In this document: positions 50,801 through 59,900 of the stretch, one piece after another
Position numbering within the stretch: position 1 is the stretch's first letter
Layout: each line of letters begins with the position of its first letter
Assembly: GCA_016719295.1 (NCBI GenBank)
Contig: JADKAF010000001.1
Span: 4,526,001-4,590,000 of the forward strand
DNA from: Planctomycetota bacterium
GTDB taxonomy: Bacteria > Planctomycetota > UBA1135 > JADKAF01
Direction of reading: 5' to 3'
Length of the DNA stretch: 64,000 nt
Made by a program: the position numbers and the translations under genes
Notes under the pieces: generated by a model
What the model was told of the DNA's origin: nothing
The model's database searches: none
The model's input: the letters and a program-made list of their open reading frames with translations, nothing else

Positions 50801-51104
50801 CAAGCTCAACGAGCGCGGGCAACGAGAGGCCCGCGAGATGGTGGAGATTCTCGCTGGGCAGAAGGGGCGCATCGAGCGCGAGCTGGCGAAGGTCAAAGAC
50901 CTGGAGCTGGAGTTCGAGTTCGAGGGCTTCGACGACGAGGAGCGCCGGCAGCTCCGCGACAACGCGAAGTTCTGGCGGCGCCGCCTCGAGGCCATCCCGC
51001 GCGAGACGGTGCTCGAGCCGAAGCGCATCCTGCAGAGCTACTCGGTGCGCGCAACCCGGTTTGAGCCCGTGGGAATCGCCTACCTCTGGCCGGTGACGGG
51101 GTGA
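47844..51104 (+). CDS. drmD: DISARM SNF2-type helicase DrmD
   Basis: 1086 residues. SNF2/Rad54-like helicase motifs are complete: Walker A ADDVGLGKT at about residues 138-145, LILDEAHHAAP near 255, FLSATPHNG near 292, and in the second lobe VIFTEYADTKRYLEQQLR, ATDAAREGVNLQNHC and LEQRNGRIDRKLQ. The long C-terminal region, with coiled-coil and acidic parts, is typical of DrmD, the marker of class 1 DISARM. It is followed after three bases by a large Eco57I-type methylase, the class 1 gene order. DrmD is thought to act with the other Drm proteins against incoming phage DNA. Confidence 0.9.
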   Translation: MSNRMLPSAPAVGAIVRVRQRQYLVEDVQPPAEPEEATLVVMSCLDDDAQGEALEVLWEHEIDTEVVEASWDRLGRREFDAPSRFAAYLHALRWNCVTATNPRLFQSPWRAGIEVMAYQLEPLRKALRLPRVNLFIADDVGLGKTIEAGLVLREMIMRQRVRRVVVAAPPSVVIQWKEELEQRFGLSFVIYDRDYVAQCRRERGYSINPWVTHSRFILSHALLRDEEYATPLRDLLSTDESGKPRAGAEPGSLLILDEAHHAAPASSSKYAIDSQFTRAVRDLAERFEHRLFLSATPHNGLSNSFSALLEILDPQRFVRGTPVDPKLRDEVMVRRLKSDLREIAGGFPVRKIVKVDIRNLPADAPELALAKLLDEYWEAREERLKGLPPKQRAIQGLILVNLQKRLFSSIEAFRRTLMAHRSALARAATEKAAPTAADLELLRTQPDANDDRSVLAEEEVESEEEQAVESATAAGGGKPSPREVDLVSRMYDLAERSRRLPDARVRWLVDWVRHEMCPRLPELGVPSVGAPAEWLPRRVVIFTEYADTKRYLEQQLRAAIGATDRGDERLATFHGGMPDELREQVKRAFNSEPTKHPLRILVATDAAREGVNLQNHCADLFHMDLPWNPSRLEQRNGRIDRKLQRADEVRCHYFVYVQRDADRVLEVLAERTKVIHEELGSMPPVLEERMTRRLAQGIGPRGRKELADALREDTAEPKSQAGPEELEGTRERKAALQKQVDELRNILDQSRRSLDLNEGQLHEVLCESLGMIGADILKPAMGRTDQAFEVPALDRRAGADPTWADTLDTLRSPRPRGMKLWEWRRTAPIRPVVFKDPGHIDEDVVHLHLEHRLVQRLLGRFLAQGFVLDDLARACVGQTDDAVPRVLLLGRLSLYGDRAARLHDEVVSVAARWADPIARKGGLKPYAEDALEKSWDLLLASISRGGAPEIAPEVQQSILRSTPADVTELLPHLHARCELVAGKAIAKLNERGQREAREMVEILAGQKGRIERELAKVKDLELEFEFEGFDDEERRQLRDNAKFWRRRLEAIPRETVLEPKRILQSYSVRATRFEPVGIAYLWPVTG

Positions 51105-51107
51105 GCC

Positions 51108-54100
51108 ATGGCGACTGACCACGAGCTTCGAGTGCATCGCGACTGGATCGGGCTCCTGCAGCCCGTTGGCCTCGTCGTGTCGCCTCCAGCGCTGCTCGCC
51201 GCGCAGGCTTTCCCGGACAAGAACATCCTGAAGGAGCAGCAGGCGCTGCTCGCGCTGATCACGCCGCCCGCTCCGAAGGACGAGAAGAAATCGGTGGAGC
51301 GCCCGCCGCTCCCGCTCAGCTTCGAGGCTCTCGCGACGCAGGTGCTCGGCTGGAAGCCGAGCAAGCTCGCCGGCAGCCCGAGCGGCCCCGCGCTGCCCGA
51401 GTCGCTCGAGCTTGTGCTTCCCGAGTTCGGCGAGACACTGCGTCCAACGTTCGCGGTTCCCGCCGTGAAGGAGGACGCTGAATCCTCGGAATACGCGGGC
51501 GAGTGGGTGATCCTCGTCCAGGAGCTGGCCGACGGCACCTCGTTCGACGAACCGCCGGCCGAGGAGACGAAGAAGTGGCACGCGAGCCCGCAGATCCGGC
51601 TCGAGCGGCTACTCCGCGAGACCGGCGTGCCGATCGGCATCCTCGCGAACGGCCGCTTCATCCGGCTCGTCTACAAACCTCGCGGCGAGTCGTCGGGGCA
51701 CGTCACCTGGCCCGTGCATCGCCTGGTCACGACGCTTGACCGCGACATGCTCTCGGCGCTCTGCATGCTGCTCGGCTCCGCGCGCCTCTTCGCGCTTCCG
51801 CGCGACCAGCGGCTGCCACATATCCTCAAGGAGAGCCGCAAGTACCAGAACGTCGTCTCGACGAAGCTCGCGGGGCAGGTGCTCGAGGCCTTGAACGAAC
51901 TCCTGCGCGGGTTCCAGTCGGCGAACGAGGCCGCCAAGGGCAGGCTGCTCGACGCAACGGTGCGCGAGGATCCGGACCACGTCTACGGCGGACTCCTCGC
52001 GGTGCTGCTCCGACTAGTGTTCATCCTCTACGCCGAGGAGCGGGGCTTGCTCTCGACGTCCGCGGCCTACGTGCGGAACTACTCGCTGGTCGGTCTCTTC
52101 GACAAGCTGCGCATCGACGCCGGCCGCTTCCCTGACACGATGGACCAGCGCTACGGCGCCTGGTCACGACTTCTCGTGCTCTTCCGAATGGTGCACGACG
52201 GCGCCAAGCGCGGTGACCTGCGGCTGCCCCCGCGCTACGGGCACCTCTTCGATCCGGATGGCTGGGCCTTTCTCGAGGGACGCCCCCTCCGCATCAACCG
52301 CGTGATGGGCGCCTCAGTAGAAGTGCCCAAGGTGCCTGATGGCGTGGTGCAGAGGGTGCTCGAGAAGCTGCTGCTGCTCGACAGTGACCGGCTCTCGTAC
52401 CGAGCACTCGACGTGGAGCAGATCGGCTCCGTCTACGAGAACATGATGGGCTTCCGCCTCGAGCGCGCGGTCGAGACCTCCATCGGCGTAGGCAAGGAGC
52501 ACGTGGTCGTCGGCCTGGAGACGCTGCTCGCCAAGAAGGGCGCGGACCGCGAAAAGCTCCTCAAGGAGACGGCGAGCGTCGAGCTGACGGGCAAGGCCTC
52601 TGAGGCGCTGAAGGATGCCGGAACCGTCGACGATCTCGTCGCCGCGCTGAGCCGGCGCATCTCTCCGCTCACGCCGCGCACGGTGCCGGCGGGCGGACTG
52701 TACCTCCAGCCCACCGACGAGCGACGGCGCTCGGGCTCGCACTACACGCCGCGCGAGCTGACCGAGCCCATCGTGCGCACGACGCTGCAGCCGATCCTCG
52801 AGGACCTCGGCCCGAGCCCGAAGCCCGAGCATCTGCTCGCGCTCAAGGTCTGCGACCCCGCGATGGGTTCGGGCGCGTTCTTGGTCGAGTCCTGCCGCCA
52901 GCTGGCCGAGCAGCTAGTGAAGGCCTACGACATTCACGGGCGTCCGACCGACATCCCGCCTGACGAGGACGTGCTGCTCTACGCCCAGCGGCAAGTTGCG
53001 CAGCACTGCCTGTACGGCGTCGACAAGAACCCGTTCGCCGTCGACCTCGGCAAACTCTCTCTCTGGCTTGCTACATTGGCGCGGGACCACGCCTTCACCT
53101 TCCTCGACCACGCGTTACGTCACGGCGACTCGCTCGTCGGACTCACGCGCGAACAGATCGCGAGCTTCCACTGGGCGCCCGAGAAGCAGCTTCAACTGAT
53201 CCACGCGTTCGTGGACAAGGCTATCACCGAGGCGATGGCGCTGCGGGCCAAGATTCCGGACCTGTCCAACTCGGACGATGTTCGAGAGAAGCGGCAGCTG
53301 CTGCGGGACGCGGACGACGCGCTCGCGAAGGTGCGGATGGTGGGGGATGCGGTGGTAGCGAGCTTCTTCTCCCAGGAGAAGCCGAAGGCGCGGGAAGAGG
53401 CGCGGAAGCACTGGGAGACTACGGCGCTCGCTTGCCTGTCTGCAGGAGGCGGCTCGAGCGATCTGAGCGCGCTAATCCAGGAGTTGCGAGCCGGCGACCG
53501 TGCGGTGCCTTGCTTCCACTGGGCTATAGAGTTTCCCGAGGTTTTTGGCGGTCGCGATGCAGGCTTTGACGCGATCGTTGGAAACCCGCCCTTCCTCGGC
53601 GGCAAGAACATCTCTGGCGCATTCGGCTCTCGATATCTCGCTTGGCTTCAACAGACCAATCCGGGCGCCGTGGGCCAGGTGGATCTCGTCGCCTACTTCT
53701 TTCGCACGACGCATTGCCGACTCCGTACCAAGGGTGCCAGTGGCCTGCTCGCGACCAATACCATCGCACAGGGGGACACGAGGTCCTCGGGCCTTGGTTG
53801 GATTTGTACGCATGGCGGAGAGATCTTCTCCGCAACACGCCGACTGCGGTGGCCGGGCAAGGCAGCAGTGATGGTTAGCGTCGTCCACACTCGCCGAACA
53901 CCCTCGGGGAAACCCGCGGTGCTCAATGGCCTGGCAGTCGAGCGCATTACGCCATTTCTGTTTGATCGCGGGCCGATGGGCAACCCCAAAAATCTCCTCG
54001 AGAACGATGGAAAGAGCTTCGCGGGCCCGAAGATCGATGGGGCCGGCTTCATCTTCGACGACTCGGATCCAGAGGCGCTCGGCCTCTCGGACATGCGAGC

Positions 54101-55106
54101 AGCCGTGGCCGCCGACCCTCGAAACTCGGAACGGATCTTTCCGCTGATGGGTGGCGAGGACATGCTTCGCACTCCCCGCATAACATCTCAGCGCTGGGTG
54201 ATCGACTTTGATGAGATGACTGAATCCGAAGCTGCAAACTGGCCGATTCTTCTGGGCCTCCTTGAACGCAAGGCCAAACCGCATCGACTGGCCGGCCGCC
54301 TGCGCGAATATCCATGGTGGCGCTTTGAGCGCCCACGTCCTGAGCTGCGGCGCGCGATCGTAGGTAAATCACGACTTCTGATGCATCCATTTACGTCGGT
54401 CTACTCTGCATTCGCGTTTGTCTCCAAGGACACAATCGTGGCGACACCGCATGTAGTCTTCGCGATGGACTCCCATGCAGATTTTTGCGCGCTGCAAGCC
54501 AGGCCGCATGAACTCTGGGTCCGCTTCTTTGGGTCAACCCTTAAGGACGACCTAAGATACACTCCGTCTGATTGCTTCGAAACGTATCCCTTTCCAGAGA
54601 GCGCGGGAAAATGCCCTGAAGTGCTCGAGCGCGTCGGGCGAGACTACTATGACTTCCGCAGTGCGTTGATGGCAAGGACGGAGGCAGGACTAACCAAAGT
54701 ATACGGTCGCTTTCACGACCCCTACGAGTATGAGCCCTCCATCCTCAAGCTCCGCGAGCTTCATGCGGCTATGGACCGCGCGGTCCTCGACGCCTACGGC
54801 TGGACCGACATCCAGCCGACTTGCGCGTTCCTACTCGACTATGAGGAGGACGGCGACGCGGAGGCTTCTGGAGGGCGTCGCAGGAAGAAGCCGTGGCGCT
54901 ATCGCTGGCCCGACGACATCCGCGACGAGGTCCTCGTACGCCTGCTCGAGCTGAACGCCCAGCGCGCGAAGAAACAAGCCGGAACGCCACCGCCGGCAGG
55001 ACGAGGGGCGCCCACCGCTCCCGGCAAGAAGACTCGCGGACGCGCGAAGGCCTGGAAGCCTACGCTCGCCAGTCAGAGCGGCCTTTTCGGAGAGGAGAGC
55101 GAATAA
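51108..55106 (+). CDS. drmMI: DISARM adenine-specific DNA methyltransferase DrmMI (Eco57I/PglX-like)
   Basis: 1332 residues. The methyltransferase core has SAM motif I VCDPAMGSGAFLVESC near residue 582 and the catalytic NPPF in VGNPPFLGGKNI near 825, as in Eco57I/PglX-type N6-adenine enzymes. YTPRELTEPIVRTTLQPILEDL precedes the core. The N-terminal 400 residues look like the nuclease/specificity-like part of these large proteins, and the C-terminus provides target recognition. In class 1 DISARM this enzyme marks host DNA so that it is not attacked. It follows drmD by three bases and is immediately adjacent to the next ATG. A lower-GC stretch (53.5-54.7 kb) lies in the target-recognition region, as expected for a swapped specificity segment. 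Confidence 0.92.
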   Translation: MATDHELRVHRDWIGLLQPVGLVVSPPALLAAQAFPDKNILKEQQALLALITPPAPKDEKKSVERPPLPLSFEALATQVLGWKPSKLAGSPSGPALPESLELVLPEFGETLRPTFAVPAVKEDAESSEYAGEWVILVQELADGTSFDEPPAEETKKWHASPQIRLERLLRETGVPIGILANGRFIRLVYKPRGESSGHVTWPVHRLVTTLDRDMLSALCMLLGSARLFALPRDQRLPHILKESRKYQNVVSTKLAGQVLEALNELLRGFQSANEAAKGRLLDATVREDPDHVYGGLLAVLLRLVFILYAEERGLLSTSAAYVRNYSLVGLFDKLRIDAGRFPDTMDQRYGAWSRLLVLFRMVHDGAKRGDLRLPPRYGHLFDPDGWAFLEGRPLRINRVMGASVEVPKVPDGVVQRVLEKLLLLDSDRLSYRALDVEQIGSVYENMMGFRLERAVETSIGVGKEHVVVGLETLLAKKGADREKLLKETASVELTGKASEALKDAGTVDDLVAALSRRISPLTPRTVPAGGLYLQPTDERRRSGSHYTPRELTEPIVRTTLQPILEDLGPSPKPEHLLALKVCDPAMGSGAFLVESCRQLAEQLVKAYDIHGRPTDIPPDEDVLLYAQRQVAQHCLYGVDKNPFAVDLGKLSLWLATLARDHAFTFLDHALRHGDSLVGLTREQIASFHWAPEKQLQLIHAFVDKAITEAMALRAKIPDLSNSDDVREKRQLLRDADDALAKVRMVGDAVVASFFSQEKPKAREEARKHWETTALACLSAGGGSSDLSALIQELRAGDRAVPCFHWAIEFPEVFGGRDAGFDAIVGNPPFLGGKNISGAFGSRYLAWLQQTNPGAVGQVDLVAYFFRTTHCRLRTKGASGLLATNTIAQGDTRSSGLGWICTHGGEIFSATRRLRWPGKAAVMVSVVHTRRTPSGKPAVLNGLAVERITPFLFDRGPMGNPKNLLENDGKSFAGPKIDGAGFIFDDSDPEALGLSDMRAAVAADPRNSERIFPLMGGEDMLRTPRITSQRWVIDFDEMTESEAANWPILLGLLERKAKPHRLAGRLREYPWWRFERPRPELRRAIVGKSRLLMHPFTSVYSAFAFVSKDTIVATPHVVFAMDSHADFCALQARPHELWVRFFGSTLKDDLRYTPSDCFETYPFPESAGKCPEVLERVGRDYYDFRSALMARTEAGLTKVYGRFHDPYEYEPSILKLRELHAAMDRAVLDAYGWTDIQPTCAFLLDYEEDGDAEASGGRRRKKPWRYRWPDDIRDEVLVRLLELNAQRAKKQAGTPPPAGRGAPTAPGKKTRGRAKAWKPTLASQSGLFGEESE

Positions 55107-56138
55107 ATGACTACTGTTCTGCAGGAGCTCTCCCTGAACGCTTACCGCGGCGTCTCCGGCGTGGTGCTCGAGAACCTGACGCCCGTGAGCCTCGTGGTAG
55201 GCGCCAACAACTCGGGCAAGAGCTCGATCCTCGAGGCGGCCGGACTGATGCTGCGCCCTCCCGATCCCGGGCAGTGGGTCAGCGCTGTTCGCCGACGAGA
55301 CGCCGATCTAGCACTAGTGGATGGCATCTGGTCGATGTTCCCTGGCGCTGAGGCGGTCCATCCCGAGGACGGCCCTCAGCGGTCGTCGGCCATCCAGCTC
55401 AGCGCCACTCTGGGTGACCGGGATCGCACCGTGTTTGCCACGGCACAGGCCTCGGAGGTTACTGGCGTTACAGACGGAGGTGAACTCGCAGTTCGCGTCT
55501 ACGTCAGCGTCAACGGCGACCCTGCGATCGAACTCCGCTTCCCCGGCATCAAGCCGGTGGTTCACCAGGTCCCCGTCTACCGCGTGTTCACGGTGACACC
55601 GTCGTCGCATTATTCGACCAGCTTGTTCGTCGACCAATTGAGCCAGGTGGTGGATGCCGGTCGCAAGCAACTCGCCGTGCAGCTCATGGGGGTGTTCGAC
55701 TCTGAGGTCAAGGACCTCGACGTAATCAAGTCGCACGGACGCGAAGCGGTTCGCGTGACGCACGCAAGTCGTGGAGTCGTCGATCTCTCGTCGTTTGGGG
55801 ACGGTCTTCGTCGCGCGGCTGCCTTAGCCCTGACGCTCACGAGGGCCTCGCAGGGCGTGCTCCTCATCGACGAGATCGAATCCGGTATCCACCACAGCGT
55901 GCTCCGTCTCGTCCTCGGAAGGCTGCTCAAAGCAGCTGCTGCCGCCCAGGTTCAGATTCTGGCGACGACGCACAGTCTCGAGGCCGTGGACGCCATCATC
56001 GGCTCCATAGAAGACCTCGGCACGTCCGACTCGCTCAGCGCCTTCTGGGTGCGGCGCCAGGACGGCAAGCACGAGGCCCGCCGCTACGACTTCGCGAAGA
56101 TCTGCACGCTGCGCGAAGGGGGGCTTGATATCCGATGA
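55107..56138 (+). CDS. AAA/ABC-type ATPase (OLD/AriA-like) inserted in the DISARM operon
   Basis: 343 residues; the ATG follows the drmMI stop directly. The N-terminus LNAYRGVSGVVLENLTPVSLVVGANNSGKSSILEAAGLML has the Walker A of AAA15/OLD-type ATPases (GANNSGKSS, residues about 32-40). The C-terminal part has the signature VDLSSFGDGLRRAAALALTL, Walker B GVLLIDEIESGIHHS and the ATTHSLEAVDA motif. It thus has a complete SMC/ABC-like ATPase without a fused nuclease. A TOPRIM-like gene follows with a four-base overlap. ATPase/TOPRIM pairs include OLD, Gabija and PARIS (AriA/AriB). This may be an additional effector module; its place in class 1 DISARM is not part of the core set. Confidence 0.8.
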   Translation: MTTVLQELSLNAYRGVSGVVLENLTPVSLVVGANNSGKSSILEAAGLMLRPPDPGQWVSAVRRRDADLALVDGIWSMFPGAEAVHPEDGPQRSSAIQLSATLGDRDRTVFATAQASEVTGVTDGGELAVRVYVSVNGDPAIELRFPGIKPVVHQVPVYRVFTVTPSSHYSTSLFVDQLSQVVDAGRKQLAVQLMGVFDSEVKDLDVIKSHGREAVRVTHASRGVVDLSSFGDGLRRAAALALTLTRASQGVLLIDEIESGIHHSVLRLVLGRLLKAAAAAQVQILATTHSLEAVDAIIGSIEDLGTSDSLSAFWVRRQDGKHEARRYDFAKICTLREGGLDIR

Positions 56139-56986
56139 GCGGCTTCTTCTACATCGTGACCGAGGGCGTGCACGACGTCGCGTTCCTCGGCCGGCTCTTG
56201 TCGGTGGCGCACGGGGCGAGCCGCATCGAGAAGCTTGAGGAACTCGACGACGCGCTGCGCAACTGGCTCGGCAGCTTCAAGTGGCCAACAAAGCGCGGCG
56301 AGTACCACGATATCTCCCGCCTCGCCGTGCCCGCGCCCGCGTTCTACCGGCTGACCACGAACAAGGTGGTCGCGCTCCGTAACGCCCAGGGGCTCACTGA
56401 GATCGGCAAGACGCTCGAGATCGACCTCGAGGCGTTTAGCCGCGCGCAGAACGGACCCGAAGCGATCGGCATCGTGCTCGACAGCGACGACGAGCCCAAG
56501 GAGCAGCGCTTCGCGAAGCTGAGAACTTCGTTGGAAGTGGTGAAGCTGCCGGCGCCGTCCTCGCTCGGAGCGGTGAGCAGTGGCAGCCCCACAGTAGGCG
56601 TCTTCGCACTCCCCGAGCCGGGCGTCCCGGGCACGCTCGAAGACATTCTGCTTGCGCTCGGCAACGTCGCCTACCCCGAGCTGGCCGCTACCGCGCATGG
56701 CTACGCTGAGCAGTGGAGGCGGAAGGCAGATGCTGAGGCCACCACGCCTGACTGGCGGGAGCTCAAGAAGCCCGCTGGCGCGAAGAAGGCAACGATCGGA
56801 GCGATGACCGCTGTCCTCAAGCCCGGGAAGTCGACGACGGTGTCGCTCGAGGACAACCGCTGGGTGAGCGAGCATACGAAGGAGCTCGCGTGCCTACAGC
56901 CGAGCCTGGCGTTCCTGAGCGCGCTGCTGAGCACACCCGCACCCCCAGCCACCGTCCCGGTGCAAAGCCCAGGGGAAGCACCATGA
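56135..56986 (+). CDS. TOPRIM-like (DUF3226/AriB-like) protein paired with the ATPase
   Basis: 283 residues, start overlapping the ATPase stop (ATGA). The N-terminus FFYIVTEGVHDVAFLGRLL holds the acidic Glu and Asp of a TOPRIM-type first strand, and the middle IGIVLDSDDEPKEQRF (residues about 107-122) gives the D-x-D motif. FALPEPGVPGTLEDILL resembles the DUF3226 segment. Such proteins are nucleases or RNA-cutting toxins that work with OLD-like ATPases. Whether it is DUF3226 or DUF4435 (AriB) cannot be settled by eye. Its stop overlaps drmA by four bases, so it is transcribed and translated as part of the DISARM operon. Confidence 0.65.
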   Translation: MSGFFYIVTEGVHDVAFLGRLLSVAHGASRIEKLEELDDALRNWLGSFKWPTKRGEYHDISRLAVPAPAFYRLTTNKVVALRNAQGLTEIGKTLEIDLEAFSRAQNGPEAIGIVLDSDDEPKEQRFAKLRTSLEVVKLPAPSSLGAVSSGSPTVGVFALPEPGVPGTLEDILLALGNVAYPELAATAHGYAEQWRRKADAEATTPDWRELKKPAGAKKATIGAMTAVLKPGKSTTVSLEDNRWVSEHTKELACLQPSLAFLSALLSTPAPPATVPVQSPGEAP

Positions 56987-59900
56987 CGACCTCTGCAGAG
57001 ATCCGGCAAAAGCTCATCGACACCCTGAAGCTCGACCTTGTCGGGCCTGGCTCTGGCCACGCCCTCGAGGCGGAGCGCCTGTGGGAGAGTGAGCCCCCGT
57101 CTCGCTGGTACCTCACTGGTTTCCTCGTTCCCACCGCGGCCCCCGAGTCGCAACGGCACGACCCCGAATCCGAGGAGGTCCTCGACGCGGTCGTTGGCTC
57201 CGAAGAGGGCACTGGCGACGACGACGTGGAACCCGACAAGGCGCCTTCGCGCAAGGTCTTCTTGCCGTCGTCGCTCGGCATCAGCGTTCTCGTGCCCAAG
57301 GGGGTGAAGACGCTGTCGGCCGCGGTGCTGTGGGGAGACTACACCAAGGTCTCGTTGGAGGATCCCGAGCACCCGGAGCGCAAGGCTTGGCAGCGCACGC
57401 AGCGCAGGCACACCGTCGAAATCTCGCTTCCTCCGAAGGGACTCGGTCGCACCGAGCTTCCCGATAGCCGCGGCGTGTGCCTCTACGTGTCCGCACGCGA
57501 CGTGAGCAATCTCGGACCCAAGAGAAACGAGGTGCCCGCTGGCACGCGCGCTGTTTCCGTCTTCATCGTAAACGAGCGCGACCCCGAGGGCGAAAAGCGC
57601 GCCGATGAGGGGAACCTTTTTCAGGCTCAGCTGATCCTGAAGCTAAAGGAGGGCTTCGTCGCGCGACCAAACCTCCGCGGCCTCGTCGATGACGACGCCG
57701 ACGAGCGCATCGCCGATCTCCAGTACCGCGACGCATTTGAGTTCTCCGTGGGTCACGGCGTCTCGACCGACGCGATCGTCGAAGGCGACGTGTGCTGCGA
57801 GGTGCGCAGCACGTGGATCCCCGTCGCGGCAGTCGAGAAGGTCGACCCCACGAGCATCGCAGGCGTGGAGCTGTCGATGGAGAAGCTGGCGGCCGTGAAG
57901 ACGGCAGCCGAGGCGAAGGCCGCACTCGGCGCGTTCGGCGCGGAATACGGCGCCTGGATCGCCAAGCAGCGCACGGCTGCGCCGACCCAGCCGCGGCGCG
58001 CCGAGGTCGCGAAGGATCTCCTGGATCGCTGCGAACTCGCGCGCCAACGCATCGCGCAGGGGCTCGTCGAGCTCGAGGATCCGCTCGTCCTCGAGGCATT
58101 CCAAATCGCGAACCGCACGATGGCGGCGGCGGCGCGGCAGCGAACGGCGCAGCTCAAGGGATGGAGACCCGACCAGGTTAGCATGCCGACGTGGCGCCCG
58201 TTCCAGCTCGCGTTCGTGCTGATGAACCTTCGCGGCATCGCAAAGCCAACCGACCCCGAGCGCGAGGTCCTCGACCTCCTGTTCTTCCCCACAGGCGGGG
58301 GCAAGACGGAGGCCTACCTCGGCCTCGCCGCATTCACGCTCGCGCTACGCAGGCTGCGCGATCCGAGCGTAACCTCGTCGGGCGTCAGCGTTTTGATGCG
58401 CTACACGCTGCGCCTACTCACGCTCGATCAGCTCAGCCGCGCGGCAACGCTTATCTGCGCCCTCGAGCTCGAGCGACAGAAGGACGTCGAGAAACTCGGA
58501 AAGTGGCCCTTCGAGATCGGCCTCTGGGTCGGTCGCAAGGCAACCCCAAACCGGATGGGCAGGAAGAACGACAACGATCGGAGTTCGGCGCGAGCGCGAA
58601 CGATCGCCTTCCAGAACGACAGCAAGTACAAGCCCGCGCCGATCCCGATCGAGAACTGCCCTTGGTGCGGTACCAAGTTCGAGGCAACGTCGTTCCGCCT
58701 CATTCCCACCACGGACCAGCCTACCGATCTCCGCATCACCTGCGCGAACGAAGACTGCGCGTTCACTCGCGACAACCCGCTCCCCATCGTCGCGGTCGAC
58801 GAGCCGCTATATAGGCGCCTGCCGTGCTTCATCATCGCCACGGTCGACAAGCTCGCGTCGCTGCCCTGGCTCTCGACTCCGGGCAAGCTTTTCGGAAAGG
58901 TCGAGCGCTCTGACGGCGGTGGCTTCTACGGCCCCGGTGACGGCGCGGGCGGCAGCAATCTCCCACGGCCGCTTTTGCCGCCTGACCTCATCATCCAGGA
59001 CGAGCTGCACCTCATCAGCGGGCCGCTCGGCACGATGGTCGGCTTGTACGAGACGGCGGTCGAGGCCCTCTGTCTCCGCGAGATCGATGGCAAGACCGTG
59101 CTGCCGAAAATCGTGGCGTCCACCGCTACGGTGCGGCGCGCCGAGGCGCAGGTGAGAGCGCTGTTCAATCGTTCCCAGGTGGACGTGTTCCCGCCGCCCG
59201 GTCCCGATCGGCGCAACTCCTTCTTCGCGCACATGGTGAGCGCCACCGAGAAGCATCCTCGTCTCTACGTCGGCGTCGCAGCCCAGGGACGCAGCTTGAA
59301 GGTCGTCCTGCTGCACACCTACCTGGCAATGCTCTCGGCCGGGAAGAAGCACTACGACGCGGGTGGTGGCGCCGCCAACGCGACGAATCCCGCCGACCCG
59401 TACATGACGCTCCTCGGGTACTTCAACGCCCTGCGCGAGCTCGGTGGGAGCCGCCGCATCGTCGAGGACGAGGTGCGAAGCCGCCTCCAGGGCTACTTCC
59501 GGCATCGGAGGGTGGCCGAGGTCGATTGCCCGTTCGTGGACCGCACGATCCAGTTCGACGCGATCGAGCTCACCTCGCGCGAGCCGACCAACCGCGTCGC
59601 GCAGGCGAAGCGTCGCCTCTCGCTCCCCTTTGCGGAGGACGGCCGGGTCGACGTCGCGCTCGCGACGAACATGATCTCCGTCGGTCTCGACATCACCCGC
59701 CTTGGCTTGATGGTGGTGCTCGGTCAGCCGAAGACCTCGGCCGAGTACATCCAGGCCACGAGCCGCGTCGGCCGCGACGAAGAGCGCCCGGGGCTCGTCA
59801 TCACGCTGCTCAACGTGCACAAGCCCCGCGACCGCTCGCACTACGAGCGGTTCGTGGCCTACCACGAGACCTTCTATCGCGCGGTAGAGGCGACCAGCGT

